Shown: positions 42,000-52,111, numbered from the stretch's first letter. The stretch is 64,000 nucleotides of DNA from Acuticoccus sp965213555 (GCF_965213555.1 NZ_OZ243890.1:744001-808000), one strand, 5' to 3'. The notes: generated by a model not told the origin, from the letters alone. Numbers and translations: made by a program.

Positions 42000-42984
42000 T
42001 AGCGGCCTTTTCCTTATGACCGGAGATAGGAAGGCGTGCTCGACACTGTGTCGGCACTCGCCGGGACTGAACCGGTCGAGCAGCTCGCCGATGACGTTCC
42101 AAGGGTCGTCGCGGGTGCGGGCGCGGCGGCGGCGCAGCACGGTCTTGAGCTTGGCGGAGGCCTGCTCGATCGGGTTGAGGTCGGGCGAGTACGGCGGCGG
42201 GGACATCACCTTCCCACCGGCAGCAGCGACCGCCTTGCGGACCCCGGCGACCTTTTGCGCCGCGAGGTTGTCCGGGACAACGACACTGCCGTGGTGCAGC
42301 GAAGGCGCCAGGAACTGCTCGGTGTAGGCGAGGAAGGCGGGCCCGGCATCAGCCCCGACGGGACGAGCGGCGCGACGAGGCCGCCCATCGTGAGGCCGCA
42401 GACGAAGGTGGTGGCGCGCCGGTGGCCGTGCGGCACGGCGTCGACCACGCGCTCGCCCTTCGGCGCCAGCCGGAGAGCCGGGCCATCTTTGCGCTGGCAT
42501 CTTTGTGCTGGCGCCGGTCTCGTCGGTGGAGACGCACGCGTCAGGATCGAGAAGGCGCTGCCACAGCCGCCGGCGCCGGCGCTGGCGGGCGACGTCGGAA
42601 CGGTCCTGCTCGGCCGCTTGTAGGACTTTTCTTGAGCGTGAGGCCGAGCCGGCGCACCGTCCGCCACGCCGCGCCGAGCGAGACGCTGATCCCGTGCACC
42701 TCGAGGAGGTGCCGGCGAAGGTCGGCGAGCGTTGCGTCCGGCCTGGCGCTCATGAACGCCTCGACCGTCCGCTCGTGGGCCGCGAGCTTGCGCGGCGACC
42801 GGCCACGGACGGTGCGGGCGGCAAGCTCGCCGCTCCGCCGACGCTGGATCGGCGCCTTGTAGACGTCCGAGATGCTGACGCCGAAGCGCGGCGCCACCAC
42901 CCGGACCGCGTCGCCGGCATCGACTGCCGCCAACACGCGGTCGCGCGGATCCTGGCTGTAGGCTCGCCCTCTCGTCCGATGCAT
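42000..42984 (-). pseudogene. Decayed IS630-family transposase
   Basis: Starts normally at ATG 42984 with a helix-turn-helix half (AYSQDPRDRVLAAVDAGDAV, APRFGVSISDVYKA). It passes through two frameshifts (near 42600 and 42330-42400) into the DDE half. In the last frame the motifs HHGSVVVPDNLAAQKVAGVR, MSPPPYSPDLNPIEQA and KLKTVLRRRRARTRDDPW are intact. The catalytic Asp-Asp-Glu region is recognisable, but the gene cannot make a full protein. Confidence 0.85.
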
Positions 42985-43149
42985 TGCGGATCAGCCCCTG
43001 ACAACGGTGATCCGTTGATGCCCGACTCACCCGGTCCTTACCGGAGGATTCCGGTCATGGGGGAACTGCGCTAGCGGCCGACGTCCTCGCCACCGCCTGC
43101 CTCGCTGCGACCGAAGGCTCCTGAACATGCCCTCCGAGGTGGGCCCTAG

Positions 43150-43300
43150 CCAGCTGCCGAAGACGTGCGGTTTGTGGGCGCGCTGCGGATCGCGAGCGGC
43201 GCAGCAGTGCGGGTGATGCGAGCGGAGCGGTTGCACGACGGCCCGGTCGTGCCGTGCCTTGGATCAAGGCGCCGTCACCGCAGGTCCCGCGAGGCGGGCT
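43150..43300 (-). pseudogene. 3' end of an IS5-family element (matches 47.0-47.2 kb)
   Basis: The stretch 43169-43281, read on the minus strand, is nearly the same as 47032-47150 on the plus strand. The latter follows directly on an IS5 transposase C-terminus. This is therefore the tail of another copy of the same element, with the transposase body deleted or scrambled. Confidence 0.6.
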
Positions 43301-43634
43301 CGGGCTCGGCGACGCCGTCCGGCATCCGACCACCGTCCCCCACGATCGGGCGCGGCCGATGGTGGGCGACCTAGCCCGTGCGTTCCGCACCGCGCTCGTC
43401 AAGCCCGAGCCCGGCGCACCGGCGGAACAGGAGGTCCAAGTCGACCGGCTCCATGGGCTGGCGCGGATCCCGCGCAGAGGGCGGTCCTGCGGCCCCCGCC
43501 CCTCAAGCCGCACGGACGCGACCATCCCTCCGACCCGTCCCGCGACCCACGCGCTACCGATCACCCTCGCTCGCCTCCGAAGAGGGAACCACAATCCGGC
43601 GGCGGCCTCCGCCGACGTCTTCGGCCGCCTGCTA

Positions 43635-43686
43635 GGGCATCTCGGTCTTCTCAGACCCGAGCACGAGGCTTTAGCTCGTTGATCGA
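43635..43686. repeat. Dispersed palindromic intergenic repeat, copy 2
   Basis: Core CTCGGTCT, TCTC, AGACCCGAG with one bulged base, followed by TTAGCTCGTTGATCGA. It shares the loop, the stem order and the tail with copy 1 at 13094-13146. It lies at a junction between IS remnants. Confidence 0.65.
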
Positions 43687-43797
43687 GGGCGGTCGGAGCC
43701 CCATCGGACGCGAAGCGCTAAGGGCGACGGACGCGACGCCGCGCCCGATGCGGTTGCGGTAGAGGCGGCGTTTCCGAGCGGCCGCTTCCGGTTCGGG

Positions 43798-44190
43798 TTG
43801 TTCGGGACAGCGAACAAGGTGCCGCACATTAGAAGAGTGGTGCACGCGCTGCCGGAGGCGAAGGCGCTCATGTCGGCCGAGCACTCTTCCGTCGACGGCA
43901 CGCCGATCGAGGCGTGGGCCTCCAAGCTTCGTGCGGAAGGGACGACGACACGCTGCTTCCCGGCGGCGGGCGCGACGCCGGGGCGGACTTGCGCGGCAAG
44001 ACCCGCTCCAACGAGACCCATGCGTCCGCCACCGAGCCCGACGCCCGGCTCCACTGCAAGGGCGACGGCCGCGAGGGGCGGTGGGTGCGCCGGCGACCCG
44101 GGCGACAGGCACGGCACGGCGCAGCGCGAGGCAGCGCTCGCGCTTCACGGTCGCGGCCGCCGACACCCTCCGATCCGGCCGAACACCTCC
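43798..44190 (+). pseudogene. N-terminal part of a decayed IS5-family transposase
   Basis: Contains EAKALMSAEHSSVDGTPIEA and WASK, the first catalytic Asp region of one IS5 subgroup. After a frameshift it reads RSNETHASATEPDARLHCKG, the next block. It breaks off near 44190, where an oppositely oriented copy of the same family begins. The missing C-terminal half is found on the same strand near 46.6-47.0 kb. Confidence 0.7.
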
Positions 44191-44640
44191 TTGAACCGCT
44201 TGCGACGGCGCCGGCTCGCCGCACCGCCCGCGTGGGCGCAGCGTCCTGCCGTCGAGGACGGTGCGGCGGACCCAGCCCAGCTTGCCGACCGCGCCGTTGA
44301 TCGCCGTGGGCGGCGTCACGTTGCCTCGTCTGAGCGGTGCCGACGAACGCCCGCCACGTCGTACGCGTGGTCGGCGCCGAGGGTGGTGCGGCGCCGGTGA
44401 TGGTGATGGCGGTCGAGGAAGACCGTTGCTGTCGTAGGCTGTGCCGGGAAGGCAAACCCACCCCGGTGGCACGGCTGCAGGGAGCGGCAGCGCCGCCCGG
44501 ATGTCGCCGAGCCGACTTCGCATGATCCCAACGGCGACCGGCTGGCCGCTGCCGTCGGTCAAGGGGTGTGCCTTGGTGCCCGCGACCACCGCGCGGGAGG
44601 CCAATGTCCAGCCGTCTGCCCCCCGCAGGCCGAGGAGCGG
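44190..44640 (-). pseudogene. Decayed IS5-family transposase, opposite orientation
   Basis: On the minus strand, AGTKAHPLTDGSGQPVAVGI at about 44520-44590 is an IS5/IS4-type catalytic block. After a frameshift come RRRTTLGADHAYDVAGV and NVTPPTAINGAVGKLGWVRR, DGRTLRPRG. It is broken in at least two places. Confidence 0.65.
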
Positions 44641-44739
44641 TCGCCCTGGCTGTCGTCGCATCGATGCAGTGGCGTCCTCGGGGCTGACGGGAGGTGGAGT
44701 TGTCCCGCCTCGGTGGTCAGCTACGGGCAGACGGAGCGA

Positions 44740-45430
44740 AGCTGCTCCTCGGCGGAGCGTTTGGGATCAATGGGCGACAGGTGGCCGAGCGCGGGATGGC
44801 GCCGGCCGGGATTGTGCCGCCCACGATGGACTGAAGGACGGCCGTCTTCGCCTCGGCCGTCGTGCCGAACCTGCGCCGGGCGAGGGGGCTCGAACTCAAG
44901 ACTGGAGGCTGATTGCATCGGAGGCCGAAGGCGACGGACGCGTAAGTTGATCCCTGGTCGGAGTGGTGGATCACGCCGGTGGGCTGCCGCCGCGTCAACG
45001 CGATGTTGAGCGCGTCCAGGACCAGCTGAGTCTTGGGATCGAACCCCATCGACCAGCCGACGATTTGAGCGAGAAGGCATGAAGGGCCACGGCGGCGGGG
45101 AGGAAGCCGGCCCGGGGCGGCACGTCGGTGACGTCGGCGACCTACAGCCGGTCCGGCGCCTCGGCGCGGAAGTTCCCCTCGACCGGGTCGGACGCCGGCC
45201 GATCGTTGCGGCACCTCGCACAAGTTCCTGTTCGGCGGCTAAGGCCGGCAAGGCCCCTTCCTCGATCGGCCGGGGGACGGGCTTGCGATCCACTCCGACG
45301 CCCGCCTCCCTGAGCTCGGCGTGGATGCGCGAGGCGCCGTAACTCTCTTCGACGCTTTGTGGATCGTGCAAATCCGCGTGGTGAGGGCGGCATCGCTCCG
45401 GCCGCGTCGGCTCGGCTCCCAGTCCCGCCG
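44740..45430 (-). pseudogene. Decayed IS3-family transposase (orfB part)
   Basis: Minus-strand frames give ESYGASRIHAELREAGVGVD near 45300-45360, a typical IS3 orfB motif. After shifts, IVGWSMGFDPKTQLVLDALN, RRQPTGVIHHSDQGSTYAS and KTAVLQSIVG follow, covering the second Asp (HSDQGSQY-type) block and the region before the final Glu. Several frameshifts prevent expression. Confidence 0.8.
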
Positions 45431-45436
45431 GGCTTG

Positions 45437-45478
45437 GAGCATACTGGGTCTTCTTAGACGCCGATAAGATGCCCTAGG
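45437..45478. repeat. Dispersed palindromic repeat, degraded copy 3
   Basis: GAGCATACTGGGTCTTCTTAGAC keeps the left arm and loop of copy 1 but the right arm is mutated. It sits between the IS3 and IS5 remnants. Confidence 0.5.
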
Positions 45479-45479
45479 C

Positions 45480-46160
45480 CCGGACACATGTCGCGGCGAT
45501 CCAGATGCGGATCGCTGCGAGGGTGATGGCGGCGAGGTTGTCAGGCCGGCGATCGGACCGCGTGGCTATGCCGCGGGAGCTCGACGAGCTGGCGCTCGCG
45601 GTCGAGGCGGCGGCTGAAGGCGAACGTGATCTTGCTGATCACACGTGGCGGGATGTGGGCCCATGCGCCGCATCCGCTCGCGTGCGCGAGGATCTTGTTG
45701 GTGCCCTATGCCCGGTCGGCGATGCGGATGGAGCCTGGGGCGAGGCCGTCGATCAGGCCAAGGGCGGCCGGTGCGTAGCGCCCTGTCCGGGTGTCAGCGC
45801 GAGGCGGATCGATCGCCCCTCGGGATCGATACGAGGGCGTGGATCTTCGTGGTCAGGCCGCCGCGGGAACGGCCCATGCCGTGTTCGTCCCGGTCCCCGC
45901 TGAATGGCGGCGGCGTGCTGATGGACGCGCACGCGTGAGGCGTCGATCATGATGATGTCCCTGTCGTAAGCTTCTGACACGGCGGCCAGGATGCGGTCCA
46001 AGATCCCCTTCGCCCATCGGACGAAGCGGTTGTAGAGCGTCGTGCGTGGTCCGGAGCGCTCGGGCACGTCGCAGCTGGATGATCGCCCACTCCGCGTCGC
46101 TCCAATCGCGCCGGTCCTGGTCGCTCCCTGCGTGAACGAGGGCAGACCAAACCCGATAAG
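45480..46160 (-). pseudogene. Decayed IS5-family (IS427-like) transposase
   Basis: Minus-strand segments DVPERSGPRTTLYNRFVRWA, RILAAVSEAYDRDIIMIDAS and RVRVHQHAAAIQRG match the remnant at 1843-2618 closely, followed by RIDPEGRSIRLALTPGQG in another frame. The 5' end (SDAEWAIIQL) and 3' end are in further frames. It is the same IS type as near the left edge, also dead. Confidence 0.75.
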
Positions 46161-46599
46161 ATTTGACCGATCGGTGACGGGGACGCGGCCTAGCGCGTTG
46201 GTGAGAGCGGTCTTCTCCGCGTTGGGTGCCTCCACCTGACCCCGAACCGCTCTGGGAGCCGGGCTCGGGACACGCCGAGCGCATGGCACATCGTCGTGAT
46301 CAGCTACACGGCCTGGTTCGCAGTCCTGGAGCGGACGACCGAGGGCGCGACGGGCGGCTATCCTGCCGCAAGTGGGGGACCTGACGACGGCGCCGCGGCT
46401 CTTCGCGTCCCCGCCCTTCAGCCCATCGCTACGGCTGTCGCCGTCACGCTCGGCCTGGCGCACCCCGCCTTGGATGGTGTGGGCGCACGGCCCGACCTTC
46501 GCGTGCCCGCTCCTCGAGGCTGCGGGGCCGGGCCGCGCCAACAAGACGCCCTGTTCGTGGCACCGCGGTGGGCAAGGGGCTTCTCGATCTAAACATCGC

Positions 46600-47150
46600 G
46601 GCACCTCATTTCACGGGCAAGCGTGTCGACGACACCGGCGACCCAGACGACAGGCTCGCGCAGCGCGAGGCAACGCTCGCGCTTCTCGACCGTCATCACC
46701 ATCAGCGGCGCCGCACCACCCTCGGCGCGGACCACGCGTACGACGTGGCGGCGTTCGTCGGCACGCTCGGACGAGGCAAGGTGACGCCGCCCATCGCGAT
46801 CAACGGCGCGGTCGGCGAGCGGGGGCCGGGTCCGCCGCACCGCGACGGCAGGACGCTGCGCCACGAGGGCCATCGTGCGAGCCAGTGTCACCGCAAGCGG
46901 ATCGAGGAGGTGTTCCGCCGGATCAAGGCGCAGGCCAGCTTCCCCAAGTCCGAGGTCCGCGGCCTCGCCGAGGTCACACCGCCTTCACGACGATGGCGGC
47001 CGCCGACAACGTCGCACGCCTCGCCGGACGGGCGGTGACGGCGCTTGATCCAGGGCACGGCACGACCGGGACCGGGCCCTCGTGCACCCGCTCCGCTCGC
47101 ATCATCCGAACCGCTGCGCTGCTCGCGATCCGCAGCGCGCCCACAAACCG
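46600..47150 (+). pseudogene. C-terminal half of a decayed IS5-family transposase
   Basis: The frame from about 46610 reads RLAQREATLALLDRHHHQRR, TTLGADHAYDVAAFVGTLGR, TPPIAINGAVGERGPGPPHR and SQCHRKRIEEVFRRIKAQAS. This is the second Asp and the final Glu region of an IS5 transposase, and it is nearly continuous up to about 46970 before a frameshift. The element end up to 47150 is repeated inverted at 43169-43281. Confidence 0.75.
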
Positions 47151-47513
47151 GGCGTGCGGCAGACGAAAACATTCGACATCGCCCTGCAGCTCCTCCCCCT
47201 CGCGCACCTGGGGCCGCCCTCAACCTCAACGCAACGCGCGAGCGGCATCGCGATGTCCCACACTCGTTGATGGGGGAGACCGACCCGTGGCCCGCGGACC
47301 TCCTTGCAAGCCGTCGCGGACTACCGGTCCACGCTGGCCCGGACGTCCGCAGATCAGGTTGTCTGGACACGTGCGAAGGTCCTTCCAAGCACAGACGCGA
47401 ACGTCAGGGACGACGTCCACCAACGCCGCCGTGGGACGCCATGCGCCGCGGAACCCGCGGGCGCGCGTTACCACGCCGCGGGGGCGGACGACGGCCTTCG
47501 AGGCGGCGCGGCG
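47151..47513. other. 363 bp between the IS graveyard and the M20 hydrolase
   Basis: No gene, RNA or clear repeat is seen. It may contain further unrecognised IS debris. Confidence 0.4.
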
Positions 47514-48749
47514 TCAGCGGTCGGCGCGAGCGAGGACGGCGTGCAGGAGGACGTCGACGGCCGGGATGGTCGTCGCCTTGTCGCAGTGTTCGGCCTCGTT
47601 GTGGGTGATGCCGTCGCGGCACGGGCAGAACACCATGGCGGTCGGTGCCACCGTGGCGATGTTATAGGCGTCGTGGCCGGCCTCGCTCAGGAGGTCGAGG
47701 TGGGCGTGGCCGAGCCGGTCCGCCGCCTCGCGCAGCAGGGCGACGCAGCCGTCGTCGAAGATGTCCCCTCCGAAGCACCAGCGCTCCACGACCTCGACGT
47801 CGCAGCGGGAGGCGTCGGCGACGGCCTCGACGGCACGTTCGAACTCCGCGAGCATGCCCTCGACGGTGGCCGCCTCGGGGTGGCGCATGTCGCACCACAG
47901 CGCCGCCTCGTTGGAGATGATGCCGGAGAGGTTCGGCGACACGTCGAGCCGCGCCGAGGTCGTCTTGCCGGCAGGGGCGTGGCGCCAGCCGATATCGTCC
48001 AACGCGACGATGACGCGGGCGGCGGCGACGAGGGCGTTGCGGCGCTTCAACATCGGCGTCGGGCCCGCATGGGCGTGCTCGCCGCGGACCTCAAGCTTCA
48101 GCCCCCGGGTCGGCGCGCCTCCGGTGACGATGCCCACCGGCACGCCCTCGGCGTCGAGGCGCGGACCCTGCTCGATGTGCAGCTCGAAGCAGGCGTCGAT
48201 GGGGAAGCCCACCTTGTCGTCGCCGGCGTAGCCGATCCGTGCGAGCTCCTCACCGAAGGTGCGGGCGTCGCGGTCGACGCGCGACAGACCCCACTCGAGC
48301 CCCTGAAGCCCTGCGAAAACGGCGGAGGCGGACATCGGCGGAGGGAAGCGCGCGCCCTCCTCGTTCGACCAGTTGACGACGACGATGGGCCGCCGCGGGC
48401 GCACCCCGGCGTCGGCGAGCGTCCGCACCGCCTCCAGCGCGCCCATGACGCCGACGATCCCGTCGAACCGCCCGCCGGCGACCTGCGTGTCAAGGTGGCT
48501 GCCGGCGACGACGGGCGGCAGGTCCTCCCGACCCTCATAACGCGCGAACATGTTGCCGAGCTTGTCGACCGTCAGCGTCAGCCCGGCCTCATCCACGAGC
48601 GCGCCGAAAAGGCGGCGGACGTCGCGGTCCGCGTCGGTGAGCGCCAAGCGCGACAGGCCGCCGGCGACGCCGGGGCCGATCGCGGCCGATCGCATCACCG
48701 TGTCCCAGAACCGGTCGCCGTCGACCCTGAGGCTTGCGACGTCGCTCAC
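47514..48749 (-). CDS. M20-family allantoate amidohydrolase / N-carbamoyl-amino-acid hydrolase
   Basis: A 411-residue metalloenzyme of the hydantoinase/carbamoylase branch of M20. Metal residues are H85 and D87 (AGSHLDTQVAGGRFDG, with D96) and E130/E131 (WSNEEGARF). Further down come the family block FELHIEQGPRLDAEGVPVGI, the dimer-domain GEHAHAGPTPM and the last ligand region ITHNEAEHCDKAT. Such enzymes remove a carbamoyl group from a ureido compound, giving ammonia and CO2, or an equivalent amide. The start is GTG 48749 in a 4-bp overlap with the amidase stop. It is the last gene of a three-gene operon. Confidence 0.9.
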   Translation of the reverse strand: MSDVASLRVDGDRFWDTVMRSAAIGPGVAGGLSRLALTDADRDVRRLFGALVDEAGLTLTVDKLGNMFARYEGREDLPPVVAGSHLDTQVAGGRFDGIVGVMGALEAVRTLADAGVRPRRPIVVVNWSNEEGARFPPPMSASAVFAGLQGLEWGLSRVDRDARTFGEELARIGYAGDDKVGFPIDACFELHIEQGPRLDAEGVPVGIVTGGAPTRGLKLEVRGEHAHAGPTPMLKRRNALVAAARVIVALDDIGWRHAPAGKTTSARLDVSPNLSGIISNEAALWCDMRHPEAATVEGMLAEFERAVEAVADASRCDVEVVERWCFGGDIFDDGCVALLREAADRLGHAHLDLLSEAGHDAYNIATVAPTAMVFCPCRDGITHNEAEHCDKATTIPAVDVLLHAVLARADR

Positions 48750-50134
48750 GACGGCCGCCGGTCGCGCCACGGCGTCGCCCGCTCGTAGGCGTCGCCCACC
48801 TTGAGCACGGTCGCGTCCTCGAAGGGGCGGCCGGCGATCTGCATGCCCATGGGAAGACCCTCGTCGGAGAAGCCGATGCACACGGTGTGGGCAGGGCTGC
48901 CCGTCACGTTGAACGGCGAGGTGATGAACGGCGTCTCCAGCAGGTAGAACTTGGGGATCGCCGTCAACTCCGGCGCCGGCAGGAGGCCGCCCGCCGTGAC
49001 CACGACGTCGCAGCGCGCGAGCACCGCGGCGAGCTCGGCGCACAGCGTCTGGCGCATGCGCGTCGCCTGGACGTAGTCGGCGCCGGTGATCTGCGTCGCC
49101 AGGTAGAGCCGGTCCCGCATGATCTCGCCGTAGAGCTCGGGGCTTTCGGCGAGGTCGTCCTCGTGGATCGCCAGCGCTTCGGCGAGCAGGATGACGAAGT
49201 TGCAGGCGTGGTAGTCCTGAAGGGGGGAGAGCTGCACCTCCTCCACCGCGGCGCCGAGCTCGCCGAGCGTCGCGACCGCCGCGTCCATGGCCGCACGCAC
49301 CTCCGGCGTCGCGCTGGCGTCGGCCTCGTAGAAGTGCCGGATGAGGCCGACCTTCAGCCCCGCGATGTCGCCGGTGAGGGCGGCCGCGTAGTCCGGCACC
49401 TCCACCTTGGCCGACGCGGGATCGGCTGGGTCGTGCCCCGCGGTGGCCTGCAGCATGAGGGCGCAGTCGCGCGTGGTCCAGGTGAGCGGGCCGCAGTGGT
49501 CGAGCGAGTAGGCGAGCGGGGACACGCCGCGGCGCGAGGCGAGGCCGTAGGTCGGCTTGATGCCGGCGAGGCCGCAGAAGTGCGCCGGCATGCGGATGGA
49601 GCCGGCCGTGTCCGACCCCATGGCGCCGAGCGCAAGGCCCGCCGCCACCGCCGCCCCCGAGCCCGAGGACGAGCCGCCGGTGAAGTGGTCCGTGTTCCAT
49701 GGGTTGCGCGCCGGCGGGAAGGCGATGTCCCAGCTCGGCCCGCCGAAGGCGAACTCGTGGGTCGCGAGCTTGCCGAGGATGACGGCGCCGGCGTCGCGCA
49801 GCAGCGCCACGGTGTGCGCGTCCTCCCTCGGCCGGCGCGCCTTGAACAGGTTGGAGTGGCACGTCGTCGGCATGTCGGCGGTGTCGTAGATGTCCTTCAG
49901 GCCGATGGGGATGCCATGCAGCGGACCCCTGTGCCGCCCGGCGGCGACGTCCGCCTCCGCCGCCTTGGCGCTCGCCATGGCGCCGTCCGCGTCGACGTGG
50001 ACGTAGGCGTTCAGCGTGTCGTTCCGGGCCTCGATCTGCCTGAGCACCGCCTCGGTAAGCTCGACCGGGGACAGCGAGCGCTCGGCGATCCGGGTCGACG
50101 CCTCGGCGATGGTGAGGTGATGGAGCGCGCTCAC
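48746..50134 (-). CDS. AtzE/GatA-type amidase
   Basis: A 462-residue amidase-signature enzyme. The Ser-cisSer-Lys triad is present: K80 in GIPIGLKDIYDT, the cis-Ser in GGSSSGSGAAVAAG (153-166) and S179 in GSDTAGSIRMPA. The start is GTG 50134, overlapping the TGA of the preceding small gene. The AtzG-like gene directly before it suggests the AtzE branch, where AtzG stabilises the amidase that acts on 1-carboxybiuret. Other GatA-like amidases also fit. It is co-transcribed with an M20 carbamoylase-type enzyme, so the substrate may be an amide whose product still carries a ureido group. Confidence 0.88.
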   Translation of the reverse strand: MSALHHLTIAEASTRIAERSLSPVELTEAVLRQIEARNDTLNAYVHVDADGAMASAKAAEADVAAGRHRGPLHGIPIGLKDIYDTADMPTTCHSNLFKARRPREDAHTVALLRDAGAVILGKLATHEFAFGGPSWDIAFPPARNPWNTDHFTGGSSSGSGAAVAAGLALGAMGSDTAGSIRMPAHFCGLAGIKPTYGLASRRGVSPLAYSLDHCGPLTWTTRDCALMLQATAGHDPADPASAKVEVPDYAAALTGDIAGLKVGLIRHFYEADASATPEVRAAMDAAVATLGELGAAVEEVQLSPLQDYHACNFVILLAEALAIHEDDLAESPELYGEIMRDRLYLATQITGADYVQATRMRQTLCAELAAVLARCDVVVTAGGLLPAPELTAIPKFYLLETPFITSPFNVTGSPAHTVCIGFSDEGLPMGMQIAGRPFEDATVLKVGDAYERATPWRDRRPS

Positions 50135-50328
50135 GAGCCGGTCCCGGGCGTGCCGGACGCCGCCGCGTCGAACGTGTGGGCGGGCTCGGCGGCACGGTCG
50201 TAGCCGCGCCGGACCCGGCGGCGCATCGCCTCCAGCACGGGGAGCGCGGCGTAGATCTCGTCGAGCGAGGCCGGCGCCACCGTGTGGCCCATCCTCTCCA
50301 GGTGCTCCCTCAGCGCGTCGCGGGTCAT
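50131..50328 (-). CDS. AtzG-like small protein (DUF4089 type)
   Basis: A 65-residue protein from ATG 50328, placed by AAGGAGG 6 bases upstream; the frame runs further upstream but without support. A short helical N-terminus is followed by ALPVLEAMRRRVRRGYDRAA and the ending EPAHTFDA, like the EPAPVF ending of AtzG/DUF4089 proteins. AtzG forms a complex with the AtzE amidase. Here the next gene is an AtzE-type amidase, coupled by a 4-bp overlap. The similarity is short, so the call rests partly on context. Confidence 0.65.
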   Translation of the reverse strand: MTRDALREHLERMGHTVAPASLDEIYAALPVLEAMRRRVRRGYDRAAEPAHTFDAAASGTPGTGS

Positions 50329-50453
50329 CGTCGCCTCCTTCTGCGTCGGCGGCCGCGAAGCAAGTTGGGTGCCGGGCGTGTTGGCCCCGCCCTTGCTTAG
50401 CCTCCACCGACCGCTGCCGGACGGCCGCGGCGGCAAGGCAACGAGGAGCCACG

Positions 50454-52049
50454 ATGAGACAAACCTGGACCGCGATGCTCGCGGCGGCGCTCGTCGCAGC
50501 GCCGGTGGCGGCGGGCGCGCAGGAGACGACGCTGCGCATCGCGATGACCGCGTCGGACGTGCCGACCACCACCGGTATGCCCAACAACGGCTACGAGGGC
50601 ATGCGCTTCCTCGGCTACCCGATCTTCGAGGGGCTCGTCCTATGGGACCTGTCGAGCGCCGACACGCTCGCCGACATCAGGCCGGGGCTCGCCGAGAGCT
50701 GGACGCAGAGCGAGGAGGACCCCACCAAGTGGACCTTCGACCTGCGCCAAAGCGTGACGTTCCACGACGGCACGCCGTTCAACGCGGACGCCGCGATCTG
50801 GAACCTCGAGCGGTACTACGATCCCGAAGCGCCGCAGTTCGAGGCCCAGGGCTCGGCGATCACCCAGGCGCGCATTCCCAACGTCGCCGAATGGCGCAAG
50901 GTCGACGACTTCACCCTGGAGATCACCACCGACCGGCCGCTGTCGTACTTCCCCTACCTCCTCGTCTACATGCTGTACTCGAGCCCGGCGGGCTTCGAGG
51001 CCGCCGGGAGCGACTGGGCGGCCTACGCCGAGGCGCCGAAGGGCACCGGACCGTTCCAGATCGTCGAGGTCGAGCCGCGCGTGTCAGTGACGCTCGCGGC
51101 CTACGAGGACTACTGGGACGCCGAGCGCGTGCCGAAGGTCGACCGCGTCGTGCTCTACCCGATGCCTGAGGCGACGACCCGCCTCGCCGCCCTGCGCTCG
51201 GGCCAGGTGGACTGGATCGAGGTGCCGCCGCCGGACGCCGTGCCGTCCATCGAGGCGGCGGGTTTCGAGATCGTGACGAACTCCTACCCGCACGTGTGGC
51301 CGTGGGTGTTCGACGTCACCGAGGGCTCGCCCTTCGCCGACGTGAAGGTGCGCCAGGCGGCGAACTACTGCATCGACCGCGACGGGATGGTGGCGCTGCT
51401 CAACGGCCTCGCCGAGCCGGCGCAGGGCTTCTTCAAGGCGACGAACCCGAACTTCGGCGAGCCGGAGAACATGTACACCTTCGACCCGGACAAGGCGAAG
51501 GCGCTGCTCGCCGAGGCGGGCTACGAGGAGGGGGCGACCATCCCTGCCAAGGTGATGATCTCGACGTCAGGTTCGGGCCAGATGCTGCCGCTGCCGATGA
51601 ACGAGTTCCTGCAGCAGACGCTGGCCGAATGCGGGTTCGCGATCGACTTCGAGGTCACCGAATGGGGCACGATGCTGGTCGCGTTCCGCAACGAGCCGTC
51701 CGCGCCCCAGGCAGCGGGGTCGGACGCGTTGAACATCTCGCTGGTGTCCTCGGACATCTCGCAGATGGCGCGCTGGTTCTGGTCGGGTAACTTCACGCCG
51801 ACCGGCTCCAACTGGGGGCACTGGGAGAACGAGGAGTTCGACCGGCTGCTCGCCGAGATCCAGGAGTCCACGGACCCCGAGGTGATCGACCAGAACATCA
51901 CACGGCTCAACGAGATCCTCGTGGACGATGCGCCCTGGCTGTGGATCGTCCATGACCTCAACCCGCGCGCCCTCGCACCGAAGGTGAAGAACTTCACCTC
52001 CGCGCAGAGCTGGTTCCAGGACCTCACCCCGGTGACCATCGAAGAGTAA
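50454..52049 (+). CDS. Peptide/nickel-type ABC transporter substrate-binding protein
   Basis: A 531-residue periplasmic protein of the SBP_bac_5 family, with a signal peptide (MRQTWTAMLAAALVAAPVAAGA). It has YPIFEGLVLWD, LAESWTQSEEDPTKWTFDLR, VTFHDGTPFNADAAIWNLER, and the ligand-side region PDAVPSIEAAGFEIVTNSYP. It captures a ligand, typically an oligopeptide or a related amide, for the permeases that follow. It is the first gene of a five-gene operon on the plus strand, divergent from the amidase operon, with 125 bp between starts. Confidence 0.95.
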   Translation: MRQTWTAMLAAALVAAPVAAGAQETTLRIAMTASDVPTTTGMPNNGYEGMRFLGYPIFEGLVLWDLSSADTLADIRPGLAESWTQSEEDPTKWTFDLRQSVTFHDGTPFNADAAIWNLERYYDPEAPQFEAQGSAITQARIPNVAEWRKVDDFTLEITTDRPLSYFPYLLVYMLYSSPAGFEAAGSDWAAYAEAPKGTGPFQIVEVEPRVSVTLAAYEDYWDAERVPKVDRVVLYPMPEATTRLAALRSGQVDWIEVPPPDAVPSIEAAGFEIVTNSYPHVWPWVFDVTEGSPFADVKVRQAANYCIDRDGMVALLNGLAEPAQGFFKATNPNFGEPENMYTFDPDKAKALLAEAGYEEGATIPAKVMISTSGSGQMLPLPMNEFLQQTLAECGFAIDFEVTEWGTMLVAFRNEPSAPQAAGSDALNISLVSSDISQMARWFWSGNFTPTGSNWGHWENEEFDRLLAEIQESTDPEVIDQNITRLNEILVDDAPWLWIVHDLNPRALAPKVKNFTSAQSWFQDLTPVTIEE

Positions 52050-52111
52050 TGCGCCGCGGCGGGGTGCGCCCCGCCGCTCCTGCAAACGACGCCCATCGCC
52101 GCGGAGCAACC

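Noticed and set aside
46250..46600. Minus-strand open frame extending the IS5 remnant upstream
   Set aside because: Its sequence (for example GHAKVGPCAHTIQGG) does not match an IS5 N-terminus and I cannot place it in another family, so no gene is called.
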